Shown here piece after piece: positions 23,633 through 36,911 of a stretch of 64,000 nt of DNA. The notes beneath the pieces were generated by a model. It saw only the letters and a program-made list of their open reading frames with translations. It was not told where the DNA came from and made no database searches. Source of the DNA: Sipunculus nudus (Eukaryota > Annelida > Sipuncula > Golfingiida > Sipunculidae); NCBI GenBank assembly GCA_026874595.1, contig CM049307.1:72640643-72704642 (forward strand), in the 5' to 3' direction. The position numbers and the translations under genes are program-made. Numbering within the stretch: position 1 is the first letter of the stretch; each line of letters opens with the position of its first letter.

Positions 23633-24868
23633 CAGTACTCAGTTCAGTGTCACATGCCAAATTGAATGGAGAAGTGATGAGACCAGATCCTGCAAGCTCT
23701 GATTACTCAGTGCTTGGCATGCTTGAGTGAGCACTGTCACTTGTCTGAGTACTTCCTTGGGTACTGCTACTCAAGATGCATCAGTGAACAAGATGTCTGT
23801 AAGTTTATGCCTGGTTTCTGTTTTATTCCAGTTTGTGATTATACCTTGTAAACTGTTTGTTTACAGTGTTTGTTGTTGGACTTGGGGGTGAACATTCTTG
23901 GGTTTCTGAGTACTTGATGACCCCCATGCATGAGTGAACATGGTCACTGTTTGTTCACACTGGACAGTTGTTTGACTCTGGTTTGTAAACAATCCAAGTA
24001 AATTGTTTATTTGCAAAATTTATTTTATGAATAATTATTGGAGCCGCTGGGTACTTGTTACTCATCAGGTGTCAGTGATGATGGATATTGTTTTTCTGTT
24101 GTCGTAAGTGGTGTGTTGTAAATTGTTTATTTTTCCAATTTTAATGTTGACACTTGTTTGAGTACTTGTTTTGGCCTGTGAGTACTTGTTACTCATCATG
24201 AGTCACTGACCATGTCCCCTTTTTGTGTGTATGATGGCTGTTCTATTACTGTTAATGATTATTAATTGTAAAATGTTTATTTACAGGTTTTATTGTGGAT
24301 ACTTGTTTGAGTTCTTGTTTGGACCCCTGAGTACTTGCTACTCATTATGCATCAGGGATCATTGTTCATGTTTTGTGGCTGCTTTATTCTAGTGAGTAAT
24401 AATGTGTTGTTAATTGTTTATTGACAAGATTTTTTGCTTGTAGCTCGTGTGAGTACTTGTTTTGGTGATGAGTACTTGTTAACCATGCATTATTATAAAT
24501 GGTCATTTCACCCTTCCATTTTTTTATATGGTTTGATTTAAAATTTCCCCAGAATGTCATATCATCTGACATACAAGGCATCTGAAAGCTGAAGAAGGTA
24601 TGAAAGGGCCTGCCAGTTGATACATGTGAGAGGGTTGAAAGAATAAAGGTCCATTTCATGTTTTGTGGACTGAAAATGTGCATTGAATATAGAGAATGTG
24701 AATTGATGGGGGAAAAGTGGAAAAGATCTTGTTTTGACTTTTAAGAGGGAAGGTGGTTGTGAAAGCAACAATTGGATCTGGAAGAAGTGCTGGCTCTGAC
24801 AAGAGCCTTTGTCTTGTGAGACTGCAGGTCCTTGCCTGTCATCAAGGCAAGAGACCTGAAGGATGACT

Positions 24869-25291
24869 TCAGAAGTGAGTCATGTCATTGGTGCCTGCTA
24901 TTTCTCGCATGAGGAATTGTATTTCATCCAGCTCATCAGCAAAGCGACAGGTGTAGTCGTAGAGGGTAGTGCTGAAGCCTTCCAAGGTGGCCAGCTTGAG
25001 CTGGAGGTGGTAACGGTGTGTCTTGGTTTGGGTTGCAACTGCACGCTGGTATCGCACCATAGTGGCATTGAAGATGTTGTTGGTGTGCAGCAGCTGCTTG
25101 CAGGCAAACTGGAACCTGCTGTGGGTGGCATCAAACTGCTTCTGCAGGGCAACCACATCCAAACAGAGTTGAGTATCCATGATAACAAAGCGGTGTAGGC
25201 AGTTTACTGGTTTCACCTCAAAGGTTGAAAGAGATTTGATCAGTTTACCATCATGCTTCCCTTTTATAATAAAACTCAGCAGTGCTGCCAT
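24869..25291 (-). CDS. ORF-A copy 15 (S-type)
   Basis: Intact 140 codons; R107S and S108T. Stem-loop at 24792-24807. Confidence 0.55.
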   Translation of the reverse strand: MAALLSFIIKGKHDGKLIKSLSTFEVKPVNCLHRFVIMDTQLCLDVVALQKQFDATHSRFQFACKQLLHTNNIFNATMVRYQRAVATQTKTHRYHLQLKLATLEGFSTTLYDYTCRFADELDEIQFLMREIAGTNDMTHF

Positions 25292-26529
25292 CAGTACTCA
25301 GTTCAGTGTCACATGCCAAATTGAATGGAGAAGTGATGAGACCAGATCCTGCAAGCTCTGATTACTCAGTGCTTGGCATGCTTGAGTGAGCACTGTCACT
25401 TGTCTGAGTACTTCCTTGGGTACTGCTACTCAAGATGCATCAGTGAACAAGATGTCTGTATGTTTATGCCTGATTTCTGTTTTACTCCAGTTTGTGATTA
25501 TACCTTGTAAACTGTTTGTTTACAGTGTTTGTTGTTGGACTTGGGGGTGAACATTCTTGGGTTTCTGAGTACTTGATGACCCCCATGCATGAGTGAACAT
25601 GGTCACTGTTTGTTCACACTGGACAGTTGTTTGACTCTGGTTAGTCAACAATCCAAGTAAATTGTTTATTTACAAGATTTATTATGTGAATAATTGTTGG
25701 AGCTACTGGGTACTTGTTACTCATCAGGTGTCAGTGATGATGGATATTGTTTTTCTGTCGTCGTAAGTGGTGTGTTGTAAATTGTTTATTTTTACTAATT
25801 TTAATGTTGATACTTGTTTGAGTACTTGTTTTGGCCTGTGAGTACTTGCTACTCATCATGAGTCACTGACCATGTCCCCTTTTTGTGTGTATGATGGCTG
25901 TTCTATTACTGTCAATGATTATTAATTGTAAAATGTTTATTTACAGGTTTTATTGTGGATACTTGTTTGAGTTCTTGTTTGGACCCCTGAGTACTTGCTA
26001 CTCATTATGCATCAGGGATCATTGTTCATGTTTTGTGGCTGCTTTATTCTAGTGAGTAATAATGTGTTGTAAATTGTTTATTGACAAGATTTTTTGCTTG
26101 TAGCTTGTGTGAGTACTTGTTTTGGTGATGAGTACTTGTTAACCATGCATTATTGTAAATGGTCATTTCACCCTTCCATTTGTTTATATGTTATGATTTA
26201 AAATTTCCCCAGAATGCCATATTATCTGACATACAAGGCATCTGAAAGCTGAAGAAGGTATGAAAGGGCCTGCCAGTTGATACATGTGAGAGGGTTGAAA
26301 GAATAAAGGTCCATTTCATGTTTTGTGTACTGAAAATGTGCATTGAATATAGAGAATGTGAATTGATGGGGGGAAAAGTGGAAAAGATCTTGTTTTGACT
26401 TTTAAGAGGGAAGGTGATTGTGAAAGCAACAATTGGATCTGGAAGAAGTGCTGGCTCTGACAAGAGCCTTTGTCTTGTGAGACTGCAAGTCCTTGCCTGT
26501 CATCAAGGCAAGAGACCTGAAGGATGACT

Positions 26530-26952
26530 TCAGAAGTGAGTCATGTCATTGGTGCCTGCTATTTCTCGCATGAGGAATTGTATTTCATCCAGCTCATCAG
26601 CAAAGCGACAGGTGTAGTCGTAGAGGGTAGAGCGGAAGCCTTCCAAGGTGGCCAGCTTGAGCTGGAGGTGGTAACGGTGTGTCTTGGTTTGGGTTGCAAC
26701 TGCACGCTGGTATCGCACCATTGTGGCATTGAAGATGTTGTTGGTGTGCAGCAGCTGCTTGCAGGCAAACTGGAACCTGCTGTGGGTGGCATCAAACTGC
26801 TTCTGCAGGGCAACCACATCCAAACAGAGTTGAGTATCCATGATAACAAAGCGGTGTAGGCAGTTAACTGGTTTCACCTCAAAGGTTGAAAGAGATTTGA
26901 TCAGTTTACCATCATGCTTCCCTTTTATAATAAAACTCAGCAGTGCTGCCAT
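26530..26952 (-). CDS. ORF-A copy 16
   Basis: Intact, commonest protein version. Stem-loop at 26453-26468. Confidence 0.55.
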   Translation of the reverse strand: MAALLSFIIKGKHDGKLIKSLSTFEVKPVNCLHRFVIMDTQLCLDVVALQKQFDATHSRFQFACKQLLHTNNIFNATMVRYQRAVATQTKTHRYHLQLKLATLEGFRSTLYDYTCRFADELDEIQFLMREIAGTNDMTHF

Positions 26953-28189
26953 CAGTACTCAGTTCAGTGTCACATGCCAAATTGAATGGAGAAGTGATGA
27001 GACCAGATCCTGCAAGCTCTGATTACTCAGTGCTTGGCATGCTTGAGTGAGCACTGTCACTTGTCTGAGTACTTCCTTGGGTACTGCTACTCAAGATGCA
27101 TCAGTGAACAAGATGTCTGTATGTTTATGCCTGATTTCTGTTTTACTCCAGTTTGTGATTATACCTTGTAAACTGTTTGTTTACAGTGTTTGTTGCTGGA
27201 CTTGGGGGTGAACATTCTTGGGTTTCTGAGTACTTGATGACCCTCATGCATCAGTGAACACGGTCACTGTTTGTTCACACTGGACAGTTGTTTGACTCTG
27301 GTTCGTAAACAATCCAAGTAAATTGTTTATTTGCAAGATTTATTATGTGAATAATTGTTGGAGCCACTGGGTACTTGTTACTCATCAGGTGTCAGTGATG
27401 ATGGATATTGTTTTTCTGTCCTCGTAAGTGATGTGTTGTAAATTGTTTATTTTTCTAATTTTAATGTTGATACTTGTTTAAGTACTTGTTTTGGCCTGTG
27501 AGTACTTGCTACTCATCATGAGTCACTGACCATGTCCCCTTTTTGTGTGTATAATGGCTGTTCTATTACTGTTAATGATTATTAATTGTAAAATGTTTAT
27601 TTACAGGTTTTATTGTGGATACTTGTTTGAGTTCTTGTTTGGACCCCTGAGTACTTGCTACTCATTATGCATCAGGGATCATTGTTCATGTTTTGTGGCT
27701 GCTTTATTCTAGTGAGTAATAATGTGTTGTAAATTGTTTATTGACAAGATTTTTTGTGTGTTGCTTGTGTGAGTACTTGTTTTGGTGATGAGTACTTGTT
27801 AACCATGCATTATTGTAAATGGTCATTTCACCCTTCCATTTTTTTATATGGTTTGATTTAAAATTTCCCCAGAATGTCATATTATCTGACATACAAGGCA
27901 TCTGAAAGCTGAAGAAGGTATGAAAGGGCCTGCCAGTTGATACATGTGAGAGGGTTGAAAGAATAAAGGTCCATTTCATATTTTGTGTATTGAAAATGTG
28001 CATTGAATATAGAGAATGTGAAATGATGGGGGGAAAAGTGGAAAAGATCTTGTTTTGACTTTTAAGAGGGAAGGTGATTGTGAAAGCAACAATTGGATCT
28101 GGAAGAAGTGCTGGCTCTGACAAGAGCCTTTGTCTTGTGAGACTGCAGGTCCTTGCCTGTCATCAAGGCAAGAGACCTGAAGGATGACT

Positions 28190-28612
28190 TCAGAAGTGAG
28201 TCATGTCATTGGTGCCTGCTATTTCTCGCATGAGGAATTGTATTTCATCCAGCTCATCAGCAAAGCGACAGGTGTAGTCGTAGAGTGTAGAGCGGAAGCC
28301 TTCCAAGGTGGCCAGCTTGAGCTGGAGGTGGTAACGGTGTGTCTTGGTTTGGGTTGCAACTGCACGCTGGTATCGCACCATTGTGGCATTGAAGATGTTG
28401 TTGGTGTGCAGCAGCTGCTTGCAGGCAAACTGGAACCTGCTGTGGGTGGCATCAAACTGCTTCTGCAGGGCAACCACATCCAAACAGAGTTGAGTATCCA
28501 TGATAACAAAGCGGTGTAGGCAGTTTACTGGTTTCACCCCAAAGGTTGAAAGAGATTTGATCAGTTTACCATCATGCTTCCCTTTTATAATAAAACTCAG
28601 CAGTGCTGCCAT
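28190..28612 (-). CDS. ORF-A copy 17 (G-type)
   Basis: Intact 140 codons; variant E25G. Stem-loop at 28113-28128. Confidence 0.55.
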   Translation of the reverse strand: MAALLSFIIKGKHDGKLIKSLSTFGVKPVNCLHRFVIMDTQLCLDVVALQKQFDATHSRFQFACKQLLHTNNIFNATMVRYQRAVATQTKTHRYHLQLKLATLEGFRSTLYDYTCRFADELDEIQFLMREIAGTNDMTHF

Positions 28613-29849
28613 CAGTACTCAGTTCAGTGTCACATGCCAAATTGAATGGAGAAGTGATGAGACCAGATCCTGCAAGCTCTGATTACTCAGTGCTTGGCAT
28701 GCTTGAGTGAGCACTGTCACTTGTCTGAGTACTTCCTTGGGTACTGCTACTCAAGATGCATCAGTGAACAAGATGTCTGTAAGTTTATGCCTGGTTTCTG
28801 TTTTATTCCAGTTTGTGATTATACCTTGTAAACTGTTTGTTTACAGTGTTTGTTGTTGGACTTGGGGGTGAACATTCTTGGGTTTCTGAGTACTTGATGA
28901 CCCCCATGCATGAGTGAACATGGTCACTGTTTGTTCACACTGGACAGTTGTTTGACTCTGGTTTGTAAACAATCCAAGTAAATTGTTTATTTGCAAAATT
29001 TATTTTATGAATAATTATTGGAGCCGCTGGGTACTTGTTACTCATCAGGTGTCAGTGATGATGGATATTGTTTTTCTGTTGTCGTAAGTGGTGTGTTGTA
29101 AATTGTTTATTTTTCCAATTTTAATGTTGACACTTGTTTGAGTACTTGTTTTGGCCTGTGAGTACTTGTTACTCATCATGAGTCACTGACCATGTCCCCT
29201 TTTTGTGTGTATGATGGCTGTTCTATTACTGTTAATGATTATTAATTGTAAAATGTTTATTTACAGGTTTTATTGTGGATACTTGTTTGAGTTCTTGTTT
29301 GGACCCCTGAGTACTTGCTACTCATTATGCATCAGGGATCATTGTTCATGTTTTGTGGCTGCTTTATTCTAGTGAGTAATAATGTGTTGTTAATTGTTTA
29401 TTGACAAGATTTTTTGCTTGTAGCTTGTGTGAGTACTTGTTTTGGTGATGAGTACTTGTTAACCATGCATTATTATAAATGGTCATTTCACCCTTCCATT
29501 TTTTTATATGGTTTGATTTAAAATTTCCCCAGAATGTCATATCATCTGACATACAAGGCATCTGAAAGCTGAAGAAGGTATGAAAGGGCCTGCCAGTTGA
29601 TACATGTGAGAGGGTTGAAAGAATAAAGGTCCATTTCATGTTTTGTGGACTGAAAATGTGCATTGAATATAGAGAATGTGAATTGATGGGGGGAAAAGTG
29701 GAAAAGATCTTGTTTTGACTTTTAAGAGGGAAGGTGATTGTGAAAGCAACAATTGGATCTGGAAGAAGTGCTGGCTCTGACAAGAGCCTTTGTCTTGTGA
29801 GACTGCAGGTCCTTGCCTGTCATCAAGGCAAGAGACCTGAAGGATGACT

Positions 29850-30272
29850 TCAGAAGTGAGTCATGTCATTGGTGCCTGCTATTTCTCGCATGAGGAATTG
29901 TATTTCATCCAGCTCATCAGCAAAGCGACAGGTGTAGTCGTAGAGGGTAGTGCTGAAGCCTTCCAAGGTGGCCAGCTTGAGCTGGAGGTGGTAACGGTGT
30001 GTCTTGGTTTGGGTTGCAACTGCACGCTGGTATCGCACCATAGTGGCATTGAAGATGTTGTTGGTGTGCAGCAGCTGCTTGCAGGCAAACTGGAACCTGC
30101 TGTGGGTGGCATCAAACTGCTTCTGCAGGGCAACCACATCCAAACAGAGTTGAGTATCCATGATAACAAAGCGGTGTAGGCAGTTTACTGGTTTCACCTC
30201 AAAGGTTGAAAGAGATTTGATCAGTTTACCATCATGCTTCCCTTTTATAATAAAACTCAGCAGTGCTGCCAT
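29850..30272 (-). CDS. ORF-A copy 18 (S-type)
   Basis: Intact 140 codons; R107S and S108T. Stem-loop at 29773-29788. Confidence 0.55.
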   Translation of the reverse strand: MAALLSFIIKGKHDGKLIKSLSTFEVKPVNCLHRFVIMDTQLCLDVVALQKQFDATHSRFQFACKQLLHTNNIFNATMVRYQRAVATQTKTHRYHLQLKLATLEGFSTTLYDYTCRFADELDEIQFLMREIAGTNDMTHF

Positions 30273-31509
30273 CAGTACTCAGTTCAGTGTCACATGCCAA
30301 ATTGAATGGAGAAGTGATGAGACCAGATCCTGCAAGCTCTGATTACTCAGTGCTTGGCATGCTTGAGTGAGCACTGTCACTTGTCTGAGTACTTCCTTGG
30401 GTACTGCTACTCAAGATGCATCAGTGAACAAGATGTCTGTAAGTTTATGCCTGGTTTCTGTTTTATTCCAGTTTGTGATTATACCTTGTAAACTGTTTGT
30501 TTACAGTGTTTGTTGTTGGACTTGGGGGTGAACATTCTTGGGTTTCTGAGTACTTGATGACCCGCATGCATGAGTGAACATGGTCACTGTTTGTTCACAC
30601 TGGACAGTTGTTTGACTCTGGTTTGTAAACAATCCAAGTAAATTGTTTATTTGCAAAATTTATTATATGAATAATTATTGGAGCCGCTGGGTACTTGTTA
30701 CTCATCAGGTGTCAGTGATGATGGATATTGTTTTTCTGTTGTCGTAAGTGGTGTGTTGTAAATTGTTTATTTTTCCAATTTTAATGTTGACACTTGTTTG
30801 AGTACTTGTTTTGGCCTGTGAGTACTTGTTACTCATCATGAGTCACTGACCATGTCCCCTTTTTGTGTGTATGATGGCTGTTCTATTACTGTTAATGATT
30901 ATTAATTGTAAAATGTTTATTTACAGGTTTTATTGTGGATACTTGTTTGAGTTCTTGTTTGGACCCCTGAGTACTTGCTACTCATTATGCATCAGGGATC
31001 ATTGTTCATGTTTTGTGGCTGCTTTATTCTAGTGAGTAATAATGTGTTGTTAATTGTTTATTGACAAGATTTTTTGCTTGTAGCTTGTGTGAGTACTTGT
31101 TTTGGTGATGAGTACTTGTTAACCATGCATTATTATAAATGGTCATTTCACCCTTCCATTTTTTTATATGGTTTGATTTAAAATTTCCCCAGAATGTCAT
31201 ATCATCTGACATACAAGGCATCTGAAAGCTGAAGAAGGTATGAAAGGGCCTGCCAGTTGATACATGTGAGAGGGTTGAAAGAATAAAGGTCCATTTCATG
31301 TTTTGTGGACTGAAAATGTGCATTGAATATAGAGAATGTGAATTGATGGGGGGAAAAGTGGAAAAGATCTTGTTTTGACTTTTAAGAGGGAAGGTGATTG
31401 TGAAAGCAACAATTGGATCTGGAAGAAGTGCTGGCTCTGACAAGAGCCTTTGTCTTGTGAGACTGCAGGTCCTTGCCTGTCATCAAGGCAAGAGACCTGA
31501 AGGATGACT

Positions 31510-31932
31510 TCAGAAGTGAGTCATGTCATTGGTGCCTGCTATTTCTCGCATGAGGAATTGTATTTCATCCAGCTCATCAGCAAAGCGACAGGTGTAGTCG
31601 TAGAGGGTAGAGCGGAAGCCTTCCAAGGTGGCCAGCTTGAGCTGGAGGTGGTAACGGTGTGTCTTGGTTTGGGTTGCAACTGCACGCTGGTATCGCACCA
31701 TAGTGGCATTGAAGATGTTGTTGGTGTGCAGCAGCTGCTTGCAGGCAAACTGGAACCTGCTGTGGGTGGCATCAAACTGCTTCTGCAGGGCAACCACATC
31801 CAAACAGAGTTGAGTATCCATGATAACAAAGCGGTGTAGGCAGTTTACTGGTTTCACCTCAAAGGTTGAAAGAGATTTGATCAGTTTACCATCATGCTTC
31901 CCTTTTATAATAAAACTCAGCAGTGCTGCCAT
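31510..31932 (-). CDS. ORF-A copy 19 (hybrid of S-type and common type)
   Basis: Intact with the commonest protein sequence. It keeps the silent S-type change near residue 77 but not R107S/S108T, so it looks recombinant. Stem-loop at 31433-31448. Confidence 0.55.
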   Translation of the reverse strand: MAALLSFIIKGKHDGKLIKSLSTFEVKPVNCLHRFVIMDTQLCLDVVALQKQFDATHSRFQFACKQLLHTNNIFNATMVRYQRAVATQTKTHRYHLQLKLATLEGFRSTLYDYTCRFADELDEIQFLMREIAGTNDMTHF

Positions 31933-33168
31933 CAGTACTCAGTTCAGTGTCACATGCCAAATTGAATGGAGAAGTGATGAGACCAGATCCTGCAAGCTCT
32001 GATTACTCAGTGCTTGGCATGCTTGAGTGAGCACTGTCACTTGTCTGAGTACTTCCTTGGGTACTGCTACTCAAGATGCATCAGTGAACAAGATGTCTGT
32101 ATGTTTATGCCTGATTTCTGTTTTACTCCAGTTTGTGATTATACCTTGTAAACTGTTTGTTTACAGTGTTTGTTGCTGGACTTGGGGGTGAACATTCTTG
32201 GGTTTCTGAGTACTTGATGACCCTCATGCATCAGTGAACACGGTCACTGTTTGTTCACACTGGACAGTTGTTTGACTCTGGTTCGTAAACAATCCAAGTA
32301 AATTGTTTATTTGCAAGATTTATTATGTGAATAATTGTTGGAGCCACTGGGTACTTGTTACTCATCAGGTGTCAGTGATGATGGATATTGTTTTTCTGTC
32401 CTCGTAAGTGATGTGTTGTAAATTGTTTATTTTTCTAATTTTAATGTTGATACTTGTTTAAGTACTTGTTTTGGCCTGTGAGTACTTGCTACTCATCATG
32501 AGTCACTGACCATGTCCCCTTTTTGTGTGTATAATGGCTGTTCTATTACTGTTAATGATTATTAATTGTAAAATGTTTATTTACATGTTTTATTGTGGAT
32601 ACTTGTTTGAGTTCTTGTTTGGACCCCTGAGTACTTGCTACTCATTATGCATCAGGGATCATTGTTCATGTTTTGTGGCTGCTTTATTCTAGTGAGTAAT
32701 AATGTGTTGTAAATTGTTTATTGACAAGATTTTTTGTGTGTAGCTTGTGTGAGTACTTGTTTTGGTGATGAGTACTTGTTAACCATGCATTATTGTAAAT
32801 GGTCATTTCACCCTTCCATTTGTCTATATGTTATGATTTAAAATTTCCCCAGAATGCCAAATTATCTGACATACAAGGCATCTGAAAGCTGTAGAAGGTA
32901 TAAAAGGGCCTGCCAGTTGATACATGTGAGAGGGTTGAAAGAATAAAGGTCCATTTCATGTTTTGTGTACTGAAAATGTGCATTGAATATAGAGAATGTG
33001 AATTGATGGGGGGAAAGTGGAAAAGATCTTGTTTTGACTTTTAAGAGGGAAGGTGATTGTGAAAGCAACAATTGGATCTGGAAGAAGTGCTGGCTCCGAC
33101 AAGAGCCTTTGTCTTGTGAGACTGCAAGTCCTTGCCTGTCATCAAGGCAAGAGACCTGAAGGATGACT

Positions 33169-33591
33169 TCAGAAGTGAGTCATGTCATTGGTGCCTGCTA
33201 TTTCTCGCATGAGGAATTGTATTTCATCCAGCTCATCAGCAAAGCGACAGGTGTAGTCGTAGAGGGTAGAGCGGAAGCCTTCCAAGGTGGCCAGCTTGAG
33301 CTGGAGGTGGTAACGGTGTGTCTTGGTTTGGGTTGCAACTGCACGCTGGTATCGCACCATTGTGGCATTGAAGATGTTGTTGGTGTGCAGCAGCTGCTTG
33401 CAGGCAAACTGGAACCTGCTGTGGGTGGAATCAAACTGCTTCTGCAGGGCAACCACATTCAAACAGAGTTGAGTATCCATGATAACAAAGGGGTGTAGGC
33501 AGTTAACTGGTTTCACCTCAAAGGTTGAAAGAGATTTGATCAGTTTACCATCATGCTTCCCTTTTATAATAAAACTTAACAGTGCTGCCAT
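33169..33591 (-). CDS. ORF-A copy 20 (diverged)
   Basis: Intact 140 codons with R34P, D45N and A55S plus two silent changes in the Leu codons near residue 4. The stem-loop at 33092-33107 has the same U-G wobble as copy 11. Confidence 0.5.
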   Translation of the reverse strand: MAALLSFIIKGKHDGKLIKSLSTFEVKPVNCLHPFVIMDTQLCLNVVALQKQFDSTHSRFQFACKQLLHTNNIFNATMVRYQRAVATQTKTHRYHLQLKLATLEGFRSTLYDYTCRFADELDEIQFLMREIAGTNDMTHF

Positions 33592-34827
33592 CAGTACTCA
33601 GTTCAGTGTCACATGCCATATTGAATGGAGAAGTGATGAGACCAGATCCTGCAAGCTCTGATTACTCAGTGCTTGGCATGCTTGAGTGAGCACTGTCACT
33701 TGTCTGAGTACTTCCTTAGGTACTGCTACTCAACATGCATCAGTGAACAAGATGTCTGTATGTTTATGCTTGATTTCTGTTTTACTCCAGTTTGTGATTA
33801 TACCTTGTAAACTGTTTGTTTACAGTGTTTGTTGTTGGACTTGGGGGTGAACATTCTTGGGTTTCTGAGTACTTGATGACCCCCATGCATGAGTGAACAT
33901 GGTCACTGTTTGTTCACACTGGACAGTTGTTTGACTCTGGTTTGTAAACAATCCAAGTAAATTGTTTATTTGCAAGATTTATTATGTGAATAATTGTTGG
34001 AGCCGCTGGGTACTTGTTACTCATCAGGTGTCAGTGATGATGGATATTGTTTTTCTGTCCTCGTAAGTGATGTGTTGTAAATTGTTTATTTTTCTAATTT
34101 TAATGTTGATACTTGTTTGAGTACTTGTTTTGGCCTGTGAGTACTTGCTACTCATCATGAGTCACTGACCATGTCCCCTTTTTGTGTGTATGATGGCTGT
34201 TCTATTACTGTCAATGATTATTAATTGTAAAATGTTTATTTACAGGTTTTATTGTGGATACTTGTTTGAGTTCTTGTTTGGACCCCTGAGTACTTGCTAC
34301 TCATTAGGCATCAGGGATCATTGTTCATGTTTTGTGGCTGCTTTATTCTAGTGAGTAATAATGTGTTGTAAATTGTTTATTGACAAGATTTTTTGTGTGT
34401 AGCTTGTGTGAGTACTTGTTTTGGTGATGAGTACTTGTTAACCATGCATTATTGTAAATGGTCATTTCACCCTTCCATTTGTTTATATGTTATGATTTAA
34501 AATTTCCCCAGAATGCCATATTATCTGACATACAAGGCATCTGAAAGCTGAAGAAGGTATGAAAGGGCCTGCCAGTTGATACATGTGAGAGGGTTGAAAG
34601 AATAAAGGTCCATTTCATGTTTTGTGTACTGAAAATGTGCATTGAATTTAGAGAATGTGAATTGATGGGGGGAAAGTGGAAAAGATCTTGTTTTGACTTT
34701 TAAGAGGGAAGGTGATTGTGAAAGCAACAATTGGATCTGGAAGAAGTGCTGGCTCTGACAAGAGCCTTTGTCTTGTGAGACTGCAAGTCCTTGCCTGTCA
34801 TCAAGGCAAGAGACCTGAAGGATGACT

Positions 34828-35250
34828 TCAGAAGTGAGTCATGTCATTGGTGCCTGCTATTTCTCTCATGAGGAATTGTATTTCATCCAGCTCATCAGCA
34901 AAGCGACAGGTGTAGTCGTAGAGGGTAGAGCGGAAGCCTTCCAAGGTGGCCAGCTTGAGCTGGAGGTGGTAACGGTGTGTCTTGGTTTGGGTTGCAACTG
35001 CACGCTGGTATCGCACCATTGTGGCATTGAAGATGTTGTTGGTGTGCAGCAGCTGCTTGCAGGCAAACTGGAACCTGCTGTGGGTGGCATCAAACTGCTT
35101 CTGCAGGGCAACCACATCCAAACAGAGTTGAGTATCCATGATAACAAAGCGGTGTAGGCAGTTAACTGGTTTCACCTCAAAGGTTGAAAGAGATTTGATC
35201 AGTTTACCATCATGCTTCCCTTTTATAATAAAACTCAGCAGTGCTGCCAT
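34828..35250 (-). CDS. ORF-A copy 21
   Basis: Intact with the commonest protein sequence; a silent Arg129 codon change (CGA to AGA) is shared with copy 23. Stem-loop at 34751-34766. Confidence 0.55.
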   Translation of the reverse strand: MAALLSFIIKGKHDGKLIKSLSTFEVKPVNCLHRFVIMDTQLCLDVVALQKQFDATHSRFQFACKQLLHTNNIFNATMVRYQRAVATQTKTHRYHLQLKLATLEGFRSTLYDYTCRFADELDEIQFLMREIAGTNDMTHF

Positions 35251-36488
35251 CAGTACTCAGTTCAGTGTCACATGCCAAATTGAATGGAGAAGTGATGAGA
35301 CCAGATCCTGCAAGCTCTGATTACTCAGTGCTTGGCATGCTTGAGTGAGCACTGTCACTTGTCTGAGTACTTCCTTGGGTACTGCTACTCAACATGCATC
35401 AGTGAACAAGATGTCTGTATGTTTATGCCTGGTTTCTGTTTTACTCCAGTTTGAATTTAAAGCTTGTAAACTGTTTGTTTACAGTGTTTGTTGTTGGACT
35501 TGGGGGTGAACATTCTTGGGTTTCTGAGTACTTGATGACCCTCATGCATGAGTGAACATGGTCACTGTTTGTTCACACTGGACAGTTGTTTGACTCTGGT
35601 TAGTAAACAATCCAAGTAAATTGTTTATTTGCAAGATTTATTATGTGAATAATTGTTGGAGCCACTGGGTACTTGTTACTCATCAGGTGTCAGTGATGAT
35701 GGATATTGTTTTTCTGTCCTCATAAGTGATGTGTTGTAAATTGTTTATTTTTCTAATTTTAATGTTGATACTTGTTTGAGTACTTGTTTTGGCCTGTGAG
35801 TACTTGCTACTCATCATGAGTCACTGACCATGTCCCCTTTTTGTGTGTATGATGGCTGTTCTATTACTGTCAATGATTATTAATTGTAAAATGTTTATTT
35901 ACAGGTTTTATTGTGGATACTTGTTTGAGTTCTTGTTTGGACCCCTCAGTACTTGCTACTCATTATGCATCAGGGATCATTGTTCATGTTTTGTGGCTGC
36001 TTTATTCTAGTGAGTAATAATGTGCTGTAAATTCTTTATTGACAAGATTTTTTGTGTGTAGCTTGTGTGAGTACTTGTTTTGGTGATGAGTACTTGTTAA
36101 CCATGCATTATTGTAAATGGTCATTTCACCCTTCCATTTGTTTATATGTTATGATTTAAAATTTCCCCAGAATGCCATATTATCTGACATACAAGGCATC
36201 TGAAAGCTGAAGAAGGTATGAAAGGGCCTGCCAGTTGATACATGTGAGAGGGTTGAAAGAATAAAGGTCCATTTCATGTTTTGTGTATTGAAAATGTGTA
36301 TTGAATATAGAGAATGTGAAATGATGGGGGGGAAAAGTGGAAAAGATCTTGTTTTGACTTTTAAGAGGGAAGGTGATTGAGAAAGCAACAATTGGATCTG
36401 GAAGAAGTGCTGGCTCTGACAAGAGCCTTTGTCTTGTGAGACTGCAGGTCTTTGCCTGTCATCAAGGCAAGAGACCTGAAGGTTGACT

Positions 36489-36911
36489 TCAGAAGTGAGT
36501 CATGTCATTGGTGCCTGCTATTTCTCGCATGAGGAATTGTATTTCATCCAGCTCATCAGCAAAGCGACAGGTGTAGTCGTAGAGGGTAGAGCGGAAGCCT
36601 TCCAAGGTGGCCAGCTTGAGCTGGAGGTGGTAACGGTGTGTCTTGGTTTGGGTTGCAACTGCACGCTGGTATCGCACCATTGTGGCATTGAAGATGTTGT
36701 TGTTGTGCAGCAGCTGCTTGCAGGCACACTGGAACCTGCTGTGGGTGGAATCAAACTGCTTCTGCAGGGAAACCACATTCAAACAGAGTTGAGTATCCAT
36801 GATAACAAAGGGGTGTAGGCAGTTAACTGGTTTCCCCTCAAAGGTTGAAAGAGATTTGATCAGTTTACCATCATGCTTCCCTTTTATAATAAAACTTAAC
36901 AGTGCTGCCAT
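36489..36911 (-). CDS. ORF-A copy 22 (most diverged)
   Basis: Still open for 140 codons but carries V26G, R34P, D45N, A48S, A55S, F62C and T70N, the largest load in the array. It shares three of these with copy 20, so the two derive from one duplication. Possibly decaying. Stem-loop at 36412-36427. Confidence 0.45.
   Translation of the reverse strand: MAALLSFIIKGKHDGKLIKSLSTFEGKPVNCLHPFVIMDTQLCLNVVSLQKQFDSTHSRFQCACKQLLHNNNIFNATMVRYQRAVATQTKTHRYHLQLKLATLEGFRSTLYDYTCRFADELDEIQFLMREIAGTNDMTHF

Larger units (their letters stand above)
19883..31504. repeat. Three-unit higher-order repeat (~4980 bp)
   Basis: Unit variants recur in fixed order. S-type ORF-A copies occur at 19889, 24869 and 29850; common-type copies at 21550, 26530 and 31510; G-type copies (E25G) at 23210 and 28190. 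Spacer variants follow the same order, for example the TCATCTGAC form near 19580, 24560 and 29540. This is more than two full turns of a 3-unit repeat, made by unequal exchange of multi-unit blocks. Confidence 0.85.
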
